Of a stretch of DNA of 41,175 bases, positions 15,861 through 23,416 are shown piece by piece (positions within the stretch are counted from its first letter, which is position 1; each line of letters opens with the position of its first letter). The stretch covers positions 1 through 41,175 of the forward strand of contig JAEWFG010000289.1 in NCBI GenBank assembly GCA_023388935.1. The letters run 5' to 3'. This stretch comes from Pseudomonadota bacterium. Lineage in GTDB: Bacteria; Pseudomonadota; Alphaproteobacteria; Rhizobiales; Xanthobacteraceae. A program made the position numbers and the translations under genes. The notes under the pieces were generated by a model. It was not told where the DNA came from, ran no database searches, and saw nothing but the letters and a program-made list of their open reading frames with translations.

Positions 15861-16275
15861 CACGGCGATCGATGAACCGGCCGAAGCCGGCGCTGTTGCG
15901 GTCTACAAGCGCATCTTCAAGGAGGTGCTGGAGAGCCGCCCGTCCGGCATGCGGCTTCGGCTCGCGCATGCCATAGGGAAGAATCGCAGCTTCGTCAGCC
16001 AGATCAGCAATCCGGCCTATCCCGTGCCGATCCCCGTGCAGCATCTCAACACGATCTTTGACGTCTGCCACTTCCCCCCACAGGCCAGGGCCGCCTTTCT
16101 GCGCGCCTATGCCCGCGCGCATCCACGGCGGATCGGCCGGCTGACGGAAGGGGCGCATGAGCGGACGCTGACGCTGCACCTGCCGGATCTCGGCAGCGCG
16201 AAGCGGAACGCCGAACTCGACGCGCTGCTCCAGGAATTCGCGCGGCGCCTGAGTGCCATCATGCGCGAGAAATAG
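15853..16275 (+). CDS. helix-turn-helix protein encoded inside the Dha kinase operon
   Basis: A 140-residue protein. The likely start is the TTG at 15853, which overlaps the end of the Enzyme I gene; an AGCGGAGG-like ribosome binding site precedes it. The central part (RLRLAHAIGKNRSFVSQISNPAYPVPIPVQHLNTIFDVC) has the spacing of a Cro/XRE-type helix-turn-helix. The C-terminal part is helical (KRNAELDALLQEFARRLSAIM) and may dimerise. It could regulate the operon, perhaps in response to the state of the phosphorelay, but no ligand domain is visible. I do not know a named family for it. Confidence 0.7.
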   Translation: MADTAIDEPAEAGAVAVYKRIFKEVLESRPSGMRLRLAHAIGKNRSFVSQISNPAYPVPIPVQHLNTIFDVCHFPPQARAAFLRAYARAHPRRIGRLTEGAHERTLTLHLPDLGSAKRNAELDALLQEFARRLSAIMREK

Positions 16276-16310
16276 GCGAGCGACCAAAAGGGCGAAGCGG
16301 GGAGGAGACC

Positions 16311-17294
16311 ATGAAAAAGTTCATCAATTCGGTCGACAGCGTGCTCGCGGAGAGCCTGGACGGGTTTGCGGCGGCGCACGCCGATCTCGTCGCGCTCGGA
16401 CCAGAGCGCAAATTCGTGCGGCGCCGCGAGCTGAACCCGAAGAAGGTCTCGCTGGTGTCGGGTGGCGGCAGCGGGCATGAGCCGCTGCATGCGGGCTTCG
16501 TCGGCTATGGCATGCTCGATGCCGCCTGTCCGGGTCAGGTCTTCACCTCGCCGACGCCGGACCAGATCGTCGAGGCCGCGCAGGCGGTTGCGGGCGAGGC
16601 CGGCGTGCTGTTCATCGTGAAGAACTATGCGGGAGACCGCATGAATTTCGAGATGGCTGCCGAGATCGCCGAGGGTCGCACGGCGACCATCGTTACCGAC
16701 GACGACGTCGCCGTGGAGAACTCGACGCACAGCATCGGGCGCCGCGGCGTGGCCGGAACCCTGATCGTCGAGAAGATCGTCGGCGCGGCCGCGGAGAAGG
16801 GCGCTGATCTGGAGGCCTGCGTCGCGCTCGGCGAGCGCGTCAACGCCCGGACGCGCTCGATGGGGGTGGCGCTGACGAGCTGCACGGTGCCAGCCGCCGG
16901 CACGCCAACCTTCAGGCTTGGCGAGGACGAGATGGAGTTGGGCGTCGGCATCCACGGCGAGCCGGGACGGCGCCGCGTCAAGCTCGCGTCGGCCGACGCG
17001 ATCGCTCACGAGATGACGACCGCGATTGTCGAGGATCTCGGCGCAGGCAGCGGGGCCGAGGCGCTCCTGCTCGTCAACGGATTCGGCGGCACGCCCATGA
17101 TCGAGCTCTATCTGATGTACAACGCCGCGCGACGCATGCTCGAACAGCGCGGGCTGCGCATCGCCCGCTCGCTGGTCGGCAGCTTCGTCACCTCGCTCGA
17201 TATGGCCGGCTGCTCGCTCACGGTGAGCTTGCTCGACAGCGAGACTACGACGCTCTGGGACGATCGGGTGCGGACGGCCGCACTGAAGTGGTGA
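16311..17294 (+). CDS. dhaK: DhaK, substrate-binding subunit of dihydroxyacetone kinase
   Basis: A 327-residue protein that binds the keto-substrate covalently and receives phosphate from DhaL-ADP. Key residues are in place: H56 in GGGSGHEPLH, D109 in NYAGDRMNF and the substrate-binding histidine H215 in GVGIHGEPGR, which matches H218 of E. coli. The length is right for a DhaK without a fused DhaL domain. GGGGAGGAG lies just upstream of the ATG. It is separated from the helix-turn-helix gene by 35 bases and ends the operon. Relatives of this family also phosphorylate erythrulose isomers, so dihydroxyacetone is the most likely substrate but not the only one possible. Confidence 0.95.
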   Translation: MKKFINSVDSVLAESLDGFAAAHADLVALGPERKFVRRRELNPKKVSLVSGGGSGHEPLHAGFVGYGMLDAACPGQVFTSPTPDQIVEAAQAVAGEAGVLFIVKNYAGDRMNFEMAAEIAEGRTATIVTDDDVAVENSTHSIGRRGVAGTLIVEKIVGAAAEKGADLEACVALGERVNARTRSMGVALTSCTVPAAGTPTFRLGEDEMELGVGIHGEPGRRRVKLASADAIAHEMTTAIVEDLGAGSGAEALLLVNGFGGTPMIELYLMYNAARRMLEQRGLRIARSLVGSFVTSLDMAGCSLTVSLLDSETTTLWDDRVRTAALKW

Positions 17295-17410
17295 TGAGGC
17301 TGCCGCCGCAACAGGCAGCGGCGTGCCTGATCGCCGCCGTCAATCTTGGACGGCCGGTGCGGATGGCCTGCATACGGTGGTTTGGCGCGGGCATGATTGC
17401 CGGAGATAAC

Positions 17411-17650
17411 TCACAACTCCGCGACGCAATCGACCTCGACGTCAAACGGCCCCGGCCAGGAGGGGACATGCAGAAATATGCGCGCCGGCGATTCCACTGG
17501 AAAAAACGCGCATAGATTTCATTGAATGTGCTGAAGTGCGTCTCGAGGGGGTGCAATAGACATTGCACTTCACGACCTGTTCGAGGGATGAACCGGCCGC
17601 TTCAACGCAGCACCGCATCTGGTCCAGCACGATCTCGGTCTGGCCAACGC
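17411..17650 (-). pseudogene. RidA/YjgF-family relic with at least two frameshifts
   Basis: Read on the minus strand in three successive frames, the segment gives a continuous RidA-like C-terminal half. It begins GQTEIVLDQMRCCVEAAGSS and goes on LEQVVKCNVYC, shifts to ETHFSTFNEIYARFF plus a diverged stretch, then shifts again to WPGPFDVEVDCVAEL and the stop at 17411-17413. RidA proteins hydrolyse reactive imines. The N-terminal half is missing; the sequence before GQTE belongs to something else. No frame could make a working protein. The relic lies just after the dhaK end, on the opposite strand. Confidence 0.75.
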
Positions 17651-17798
17651 TGTCGAGACGCTCAATGATCTTCAAAGCGGTATTATTTGCCGCCCTAGCG
17701 TTAGTCTAATCTGTTGTTGTCTCGCAAGGTGCTGCTCGCGCTGTTCGATGTGGCGTTCGGCCTCTGCGAGACGCTCCAAGAGCCCGGTCGTTCCATCT
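17651..17798 (-). pseudogene. relic of a short coiled-coil protein joined to the RidA relic
   Basis: One minus-strand frame reads GLLERLAEAERHIEQREQHL followed by ARQQQ, then another frame reads NNTALKIIERLDSV directly into the RidA relic. The first part has the repeating Glu/Arg/His pattern of short helical proteins that are common in Bradyrhizobium, and the second part fits their C-terminal continuation. I infer that two broken genes were joined by a deletion. The family name is unknown and the call is tentative. Confidence 0.4.
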
Positions 17799-18000
17799 CC
17801 CACCCACGCACCCAATTTCCCTTAACACACGACAATACTTGCAGTGCGCTGCGGTGTAACATCGGTCCGGTACATCGAGGCCAAACCGCCTCGGACACGC
17901 TGGCAGCGCGCATCCCGCCGAAGCGGATTTTAGCTGCAAAGCTATCGCGCCCTCGCAGTCGTTCGGCAGGGTTTGCTTGCCCTAAGACCAGGAGGCAGAA

Positions 18001-19359
18001 GTGCTCAGATTGCTGATCAGGTTTGCCTTGCTAGCGACGTTACTGACGGCCCTCAGCGCTCCGTCCGTGACTAACCAAGCCTTTGCCAATGCCGGTGGTG
18101 GTGGCGGTTACAATGGGGGAAATCCCTATGTCGGCGCATCCCGTTGGTTTTACCCGAACCGATTAGGCCAAAGGAGCCGCAAGGCTTGGTCTGGAGGCGG
18201 TGGCAGTTATGGTGTGCCTTTCGCTGCTTACGGTTGGTCTTACCGTAACCGGTCAGGAACGAGAGTTTTTCGGAATCACTTTAATCAATGGAGTCATACG
18301 GCTTGGTTTGGCGGTGGCGGGTTGGGTTACGTTACGTCTGTCCCGTTCCACCAACGCGCGGCCCAGCCTCGGCGGGATCGCCGGAAGTACGCGACGCTCG
18401 ACCGCGATTTCCGCAGATTACATAGAGCGCCGCGAACGAACGACTCGCTCAAGCCGCGAGAAGTGATGCGGCAGCTTTTGCCTGATCAGGAACCTGTGCA
18501 CGCGTTCGGGGCGCCAACGTCATTGGGCCTTCGCTCCCGGGGAAATGATGATGCGATGGTCAGCGAGCCACTGGTAAATCGCGCGCCGGACGACTTCGAG
18601 CGCAAAGCCGAACGAACGATCGGCAAGGCAGACGCGTTCTGGCGCGAGCCGCCAAATCCCTCGGCGGATGTCGCTCAGGTCACTCCCCCTCCCATCGAAC
18701 ACAAGGATGCACCAACAACGGGGTCATCGGTAAATCGCCCGCCGGATGAGATCGACCGTAAAGCGGAACGAACGATCGGCATGGCATACAGATTCTGGGG
18801 CCTGTCGCCCAATCCCTCGACGGATGTCGCTCAGGTCGCGCCGCCCTCGAGCGAACACGAGGACGCGCCAGCTACCGGGGCACCGGTCAATCGCCCGCCG
18901 GACGACTTGGATCGTGAAACTTTACTAACGATCGGCACGGCAACCGAATTCTGGCGCCAGCCGCTACTGGCGGCACTGCTGGGTGTGATGGTGGTAGTGG
19001 CACTCGGCCTGATCGAATTTCTGCTGCGACGCCCAGTCGGTTGGGAAATCAAATTCATAGACCTTAAGTCCAAGACCCCGGCCGAGCTTGTCTCATTTGC
19101 GGAAGAGAACGGGGTCGAGAATGCCAGCACCATGCCCAAGCAGGAGCTGCTGTTCGCCATCCTTGAGCAGATTCGAGCGCCGAACCAAGTCGCAGCCGAT
19201 CCCAGTGCCGTATCAAACGAAGTCGCAGCCGATTCCAGCGCCGCCTCCGGACAGCTCCTCGCAATTGTTTTTTCGTTAGTCGCACTCGCAACCATGGCGG
19301 GTTGGCTCTACGTTCTCGGTGAAGGGATGTTTAAGTTGGTAAGGTGGCTGCTCTCCTAG
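18001..19359 (+). CDS. membrane protein with Gly-rich N-terminus and three 52-residue repeats, unknown function
   Basis: A 452-residue protein starting at a GTG with AGGAGG close upstream. Residues 1-30 are a signal peptide (cleavage near AFA-NA). Residues 30-115 are rich in Gly, Tyr and Trp, with two similar units around YPNRLGQRSRKAWSGGGG and YRNRSGTRVFRNHFNQWSHTAWFGGGG. From residue 192 come three repeats of 52 residues (starting at 192, 244 and 296, the last one cut short), each with VNR-PPD, an R/E-T-IG core and an aromatic FW. A membrane segment (LLAALLGVMVVVALGLIEFLL) follows, then a cytoplasm-like stretch with a SAP-like pattern (ELVSFAEENGVENASTMPKQELLFAILEQI) and a last membrane segment (SLVALATMAGWLYVLG). 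I do not recognise the whole protein. Confidence 0.8.
   Translation: MLRLLIRFALLATLLTALSAPSVTNQAFANAGGGGGYNGGNPYVGASRWFYPNRLGQRSRKAWSGGGGSYGVPFAAYGWSYRNRSGTRVFRNHFNQWSHTAWFGGGGLGYVTSVPFHQRAAQPRRDRRKYATLDRDFRRLHRAPRTNDSLKPREVMRQLLPDQEPVHAFGAPTSLGLRSRGNDDAMVSEPLVNRAPDDFERKAERTIGKADAFWREPPNPSADVAQVTPPPIEHKDAPTTGSSVNRPPDEIDRKAERTIGMAYRFWGLSPNPSTDVAQVAPPSSEHEDAPATGAPVNRPPDDLDRETLLTIGTATEFWRQPLLAALLGVMVVVALGLIEFLLRRPVGWEIKFIDLKSKTPAELVSFAEENGVENASTMPKQELLFAILEQIRAPNQVAADPSAVSNEVAADSSAASGQLLAIVFSLVALATMAGWLYVLGEGMFKLVRWLLS
18574..18963 (+). repeat. tandem 156-base repeat inside the coding region, 2.5 copies
   Basis: Units start at 18574, 18730 and 18886, exactly 156 bases (52 codons) apart. Each begins GTAAATCGC or GTCAATCGC, followed by GCCGGA. 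The third copy stops after about 26 codons where the membrane segment begins. The copies differ at many third positions, so the duplication is not recent. Confidence 0.8.
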
Positions 19360-19666
19360 AAGAGGCCTCCCTCGTGCCTCGCAAGCTCGACAGCGGCAAA
19401 GACTATCATTGCCCAAACCGCGAGTTGGTCACCGGCATCGCCACTCTATGGCGACTGCGTCTCGTTCTCGAGACCGAATCATCGATGGATTTGGAAGATA
19501 ATGGTGGCCGCCCGACGGCGAAGATCCGCAAGGACGAGGGGCGGCCCGAGTTGCCGAATAGGTCGATCAATCACGAAACGCGGATGCGGGATTCGCTGCA
19601 AGAATATGTCAGCCAAAATTGGCGAATCCTAGCGGCGACGCTGACGCGCCAAGCTACGGAGGCCTT
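19360..19666. other. stretch without a convincing gene after the repeat protein
   Basis: A plus-strand frame runs from a GTG at 19344 to 19709 (121 codons), overlapping the end of the repeat protein. It has no clear ribosome binding site and a mixed composition, so I do not call it a gene; its last part (QNWRILAATLTRQATEAFQEFWRVAA) is helix-like. No terminator hairpin with a T-run is seen. Confidence 0.35.
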
Positions 19667-19870
19667 TCAAGAATTTTGGAGGGTAGCGGCCCGCACCGTA
19701 GCGGGCTGACGCCTCGAGATCCTCACCACTTGAACGCGGTTGCCGGCAATCCTGGGAGTTTTGGGTCGGCGATGACGCCAAGCCTCGGCCTCGTTCGCCA
19801 ATTTAGTCGCCCAGTCAGCGTTTCCTCGGGCTTTGCCAACCGGCTCACTGGTGTTGTCCGCTATGGCCAT
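19667..19870 (-). CDS. small basic protein of unknown function with an EcfG-type promoter
   Basis: A 67-residue protein starting at the ATG at 19870, with GCGGAG seven bases upstream. The frame could begin at 19900, but the ribosome binding site and the promoter 30 bases upstream favour 19870. The N-terminal half is acidic to neutral and helical (DWATKLANEAEAWRHRR); the C-terminal half is Arg-rich (RVQVVRISRRQPATVRAATL). I know no family for it. The promoter suggests that it belongs to the general stress response. Confidence 0.5.
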   Translation of the reverse strand: MAIADNTSEPVGKARGNADWATKLANEAEAWRHRRPKTPRIAGNRVQVVRISRRQPATVRAATLQNS

Positions 19871-19898
19871 GAAATCTCCGCTTGCATTGACCAAGACC

Positions 19899-19924
19899 AA
19901 CGGTCCCTACCCAGCAAGGGTTCC
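19899..19924 (-). promoter_or_regulatory. EcfG-type general stress promoter (GGAAC-N17-CGTT)
   Basis: On the minus strand GGAAC (19924-19920) is followed after 17 bases by CGTT (19902-19899). This is an exact match to the alphaproteobacterial EcfG consensus. Transcription would begin near 19892, about 20 bases before the ATG of the small gene at 19870. Confidence 0.6.
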
Positions 19925-20234
19925 CTTTAAGACACGAACATTTTCCATTTAGCAGGCAAACACGGACGAAGATCTGGAGCAATGGCAGCCCGCCGGCAAC
20001 TTTGGTAGTCAAGAGTTCCGATCAGGCAACGTGGAGTTGGATGAGATCAGAAGCTACTTGGTGTTGCTTTCGAAAACCTCAAAAGGCACGCAGCTTCAGG
20101 CGCCGTTGAAGATTACTCATCTCTCTGTAGTGCCGCCACTTACTCATCTTTTGTGCTTGGCTAACGGTGATTTTCGCAGATTCACACATACCTCGACCGG
20201 TGCTATCCTTGTTGTTGTCGCAAGGATGATTGAG

Positions 20235-20465
20235 ATGCCCGCGCCCCCTGTTCAATTGGTTAGAGTGACCACCGACGATCGGATACATCAGGTATGGGCC
20301 GCCGCAACATCGCGCGAGGAAGCGGTCGAACGTGTTCTCGATGCTATTCCCGAGGGCTGGACCGCCAGGCTGTTAGGTGAGTCGTTGAAAGTGCGTGAAG
20401 ACGGCCTTTCAAATGATCTGCTTCCGGGTGAGGTGCGGAAGTTGAAGGCCCGTTGGTTTCCGTAG
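20235..20465 (+). CDS. small protein of unknown function
   Basis: A 76-residue protein starting MPAPPVQLVRVTTDDRIHQV. I choose the ATG at 20235 because AAGGA lies eight bases upstream; the frame is open for 68 more codons upstream, but those residues look random. The body has a beta-strand and helix pattern (VWAAATSREEAVERVLDAIPEGWTARLL) and ends in basic residues. It resembles short hypothetical proteins seen in Bradyrhizobium genomes. Its 3' end meets the CsbD relic on the other strand. Confidence 0.55.
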   Translation: MPAPPVQLVRVTTDDRIHQVWAAATSREEAVERVLDAIPEGWTARLLGESLKVREDGLSNDLLPGEVRKLKARWFP

Positions 20466-20479
20466 GCCGTACAATCGCT

Positions 20480-20667
20480 TTGCATCGTACCAGTCGTTGA
20501 CTTCCTTTTTTTGCCTGGTCCTTTGCATGCCCATAGCGCTGCTGGAGACGCCCTTCGAGCTGATCGTGCTTGCCATTGATGACGTCCAGATCGTCATCGG
20601 TCAATTTGCCCCATTGTTCCGTCACTTTGCCATTGACCTGCTTCCAGTTTCCTTCCAGCCCTCTTAT
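20480..20667 (-). pseudogene. CsbD-family stress protein gene, frameshifted and without a normal start
   Basis: The minus strand reads LEGNWKQVNGKVTEQWGK, LTDDDLDVINGKHDQLEGRL and QQRYGHAKDQAKK, which is the core of a CsbD protein. After this the frame shifts at a run of seven A (T on the plus strand, near 20508-20514) and continues EVNDWYDAKRL in another frame. CsbD proteins are small general-stress proteins with no known enzymatic activity. Upstream of LEGNW the frame reads AIRG after a stop, with no ATG or GTG in the expected place. Both defects suggest a decayed gene; a sequencing error in the homopolymer is possible for the first. Confidence 0.75.
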
Positions 20668-20682
20668 TGCTCAAGCGATGGA

Positions 20683-21035
20683 TTATTTCTTTTCGGGCAC
20701 CCACTTGGTGCTTGCTTTGCGGTAGGAAAAGCCAGCCGCTTTCTTCAGGTCATCCTTCGCTGGTCCAGAGTAAGCCACCACTTGTCGTTCTTCTTAGCAG
20801 TCTTTACGGCGCTGAACGGGACGATCACATCCTTATCTCCAGCACTCAGAAAGCCGCCGATGACGAGGCCGGTAACCTTTCCGGTCTTGTCGACGAGGAC
20901 ATCGTCGATGTCTCCGATCTTGCTCTCCTTCGGGTCGTAGACCGCCCGCTTGTAATAGTTGGTGACGGTCCAGCTCTGCGTACGCGCTTGTAATGAGCGC
21001 GGCCGAAACCAAAAACCCACTGTTAGATTCCTCAT
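20683..21035 (-). pseudogene. PRC-barrel domain protein gene with a late frameshift
   Basis: The minus strand encodes a signal-like start (MRNLTVGFWF), then a clear PRC-barrel: YYKRAVYDPKESKIGDIDDVL, VDKTGKVTGLVIGGFLSAGD and KDVIVPFSAVKTAKKNDKWW. After LTLDQ the frame shifts and the normal C-terminus KDDLKKAAGFSYRKASTKWV, PEKK, stop (20683-20685) is found in another frame. If read straight on, the product ends four residues after LTLDQ and would lack only the tail, so some function is possible. It is next to the CsbD relic and reads in the same direction. Confidence 0.75.
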
Positions 21036-21295
21036 TTCAGTCCTCCAGTGAAAAATGAGTTCGTACGGGAGCTAAATGAGCAATTCAACCGAACGAAAAC
21101 CAACCAGCTGGAGGTAGTCAAAAGTTTGTGGGATGGCAGTCCTTGCATTTTTGCGGGTGGGTTTTCTAGCGTCAACAACCGGCGCCGTTCGTTGGCGGGC
21201 AAGCTCGGTTTGTCGCAAGCTTCTGTCAAAGATGACGGAACCGCAAGCTGCCCTTGTCGCTTATCGCGGGAGGGCGATCCGCCGGCAGCCGCTCG

Positions 21296-22997
21296 ATGAT
21301 TGACGATCTCTGGTACAAGAACGGTGTCATTTATTGTCTTTCCGTCGGCACCTATATGGATGCGAACGGCGACGGCATCGGGGACTTCAAGGGACTGTTG
21401 CGGCGACTCGACTATCTGCAGGGTCTCGGCATCACCACGATCTGGCTGATGCCGTTTCAGCCTTCCCCCGGCAAGGACGACGGCTACGATATCTCCGACT
21501 ATTATGGCGTAGATCCTCGCTACGGCTCGCTCGGCGATTTCGTTGAGTTCACTCATGGCTGCAAGCAGCGCGGCATCCGCGTGATCATCGACCTTGTCGT
21601 CAACCACACCTCCGACGAGCACGCCTGGTTCAAGTCGGCGCGAAGCTCAAAGGATTCGCCTCATCGCGACTGGTATGTCTGGGCCGACAGACGGCCTGCG
21701 AGCGCTGGCAAGGGCATGGTATTTCCCGGCGTGCAAAAATCGACGTGGACGCACGACAAGGAAGCCGGCGCCTGGTACTTCCATCGCTTCTACGATTTCC
21801 AGCCCGACCTCAACACATCGAACCCACTGGTGCAGGCGGAAATCTTGAAGATCATGGGTTTCTGGATCCAGCTCGGCGTATCCGGCTTCCGCATGGACGC
21901 AGTGCCGTTCGTGATCGCCACTAAGGGCGCCAAGGTAAAGAAGCCGGTCGAGCAATACGACATGCTGCGCGCGTTCCGCGAATTCCTGCAATGGCGCGAA
22001 GGCGAGGCCATTATCCTTGCCGAAGCCAATGTGTTGCCCGACTCTGACATTCTAGTATTTCGGCCGCGACGGCGGCCGCATGCACATGATGTTCAACTTT
22101 CATGTCAACCAGCACCTCTTTTATGCGCTGGCTTCCGCTGACACCCGTCCGCTCGCGAAGGCGCTCGCCGCGACCAGACCGCGGCCGGCCTCCGCACAGT
22201 GGGGTCTGTTCCTGCGCAACCATGACGAACTCGATCTCGGCCGGCTCACCAAGGCTCAGCGCGAGGCGGTGTTCAAGGCGTTTGAGCCGGACAAGGACAT
22301 GCAGCTCTATGACCGTGGTGTCCGCCGGCGTCTCGCGCCGATGCTGGGCGGCGACCGGCGGCGCCTGGAGCTCGCCTACAGCCTGATGTTCACCCTGCCG
22401 GGCACGCCGGTGATCCGCTACGGCGACGAGCTCGCGATGGGCGACGATCTGAGCCTGCCCGAGCGCAATTGTGCACGCACTCCGATGCAATGGTCGACCG
22501 AGCCGCATGGCGGCTTCACTAAGGGCAACAAGGCCTGCCTGCCCGTGATCGACAAAGGCCCGTACGGCTACGAGCATGTCAACGCCGCGAAGCAGCGCCG
22601 CGATCCCAACGCGATGCTAAACTGGACCGAGCGCATCATCCGCATGCGCAAAGAAGTGCCCGAGGTCGGCTGGGGCGACTACAAGGTGATCTCGGTGCGT
22701 GATCCCGCGATCCTGATCATCCGATATAATTGGCGCAACAACTCGGTGCTGTTCGTGCACAATCTCGACGAAAAGCCGCGCGAAATTGCTTTCGCGGTCG
22801 GACTTCCCGGCGAGAGCGCCAACCTCCTGGTCAATCTCCTGACCGAGGATCACAGCCGCGCCGATAAGCGCGGCCGGCATCGGCTTCTAATGGAAGGTTA
22901 TGGCTACCGGTGGTATCGCATTGGCGGGCTGGACTATCTCCTCAAGCGCAGCGATATCGATGTGAGCGCGGCCGGCAAGGCTGGTCACCTGACATAA
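21296..22997 (+). pseudogene. GH13 alpha-glucosidase / trehalose-synthase-like gene with one frameshift
   Basis: The first frame (from ATG 21296) and the second (through 22080-22997) together give a full GH13 enzyme of about 567 residues, like TreS-type maltose/trehalose interconverting enzymes. Visible landmarks: DANGDGIGDFKGL, DLVVNHTSDEHAWF, the nucleophile in GFRMDAVPF, the acid/base in ILAEANVLPD and RNHDEL in the second frame. Between them the expected DILEYFGRDGGRM is broken: after GACATTCT about two bases are missing (near 22052-22055), which puts a TAG in the downstream frame. The N-terminal fragment ends at 22141 and lacks the last catalytic region, so no active enzyme is expected. 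Confidence 0.85.
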
Positions 22998-23030
22998 GTT
23001 ACATTCGGCCCGACGATCGTTTGGACCGCA

Positions 23031-23056
23031 GGAACTGCCAACGGTTTTGACCCGTT
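23031..23056 (+). promoter_or_regulatory. EcfG-type general stress promoter (GGAAC-N17-CGTT)
   Basis: GGAAC (23031-23035), 17 bases, CGTT (23053-23056). This is an exact consensus match. The start site would lie near 23063, about 20 bases before the ATG at 23084, with GGGAG between them as ribosome binding site. Confidence 0.7.
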
Positions 23057-23083
23057 AGCATCGCAAACCTCTGGGAGAGCGAC

Positions 23084-23416
23084 ATGGATACGGACCGGAT
23101 TGCAGGCTCGGCCAATAATATGGCGGGCAAGGCGGAAAACGCGGCGGCCAACCTCACCGGCGATGCGCAGACGCAGGCCGCCGAAGCTGCGCGCGAAGCC
23201 GCGGCTAAGGCGCAGAACATCTATGGACAGGCCAAGAATGTGACGCGCGACGCCGCGAGTGCCGCGTTCGACTATGCCAGGGGGCCCGCCTCGGATGCCC
23301 TCGCCAAAGCGGTGCGGGACAATCCCGGCGGCTCGCTTCTGATTGCGGCCCTCGCGGGCTTTGCGCTCGGGCTGTTGATGCCGCCGCAGTCGCGGCGGCG
23401 CGGGCGCTATTTTTAA
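23084..23416 (+). CDS. CsbD/YqjD-like stress protein with a C-terminal membrane anchor
   Basis: A 110-residue protein. The N-terminus (MDTDRIAGSANNMAGKAENA) resembles CsbD. The middle is an Ala-rich helix with regular Gln, Lys and Glu (TQAAEAAREAAAKAQNIYGQAKNVTRDAASAAF). The end (NPGGSLLIAALAGFALGLLM) is a Gly-zipper membrane segment followed by arginines, as in YqjD/ElaB-type proteins that hold ribosomes or other partners at the inner membrane in stationary phase. The EcfG-type promoter just upstream supports a role in the general stress response. The exact function is unknown. Confidence 0.8.
   Translation: MDTDRIAGSANNMAGKAENAAANLTGDAQTQAAEAAREAAAKAQNIYGQAKNVTRDAASAAFDYARGPASDALAKAVRDNPGGSLLIAALAGFALGLLMPPQSRRRGRYF

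Noticed and set aside
17714..18016. Plus-strand open frame of 100 codons before the repeat protein
   Set aside because: Low-complexity composition and no start signal; the minus strand holds a coiled-coil relic here.
18574..18963. CRISPR-like array
   Set aside because: The regular 156-base period is a tandem repeat in a coding frame, with no short identical repeats separated by unique spacers. No cas genes are present.
21243..21268. GGAAC before the GH13 gene as an EcfG promoter
   Set aside because: The -10 position reads GCTT after 17 bases, which lacks the GTT core.
21048..21299. Plus-strand open frame of 83 codons before the GH13 gene
   Set aside because: No convincing ribosome binding site, and the composition changes along its length without any recognisable pattern.
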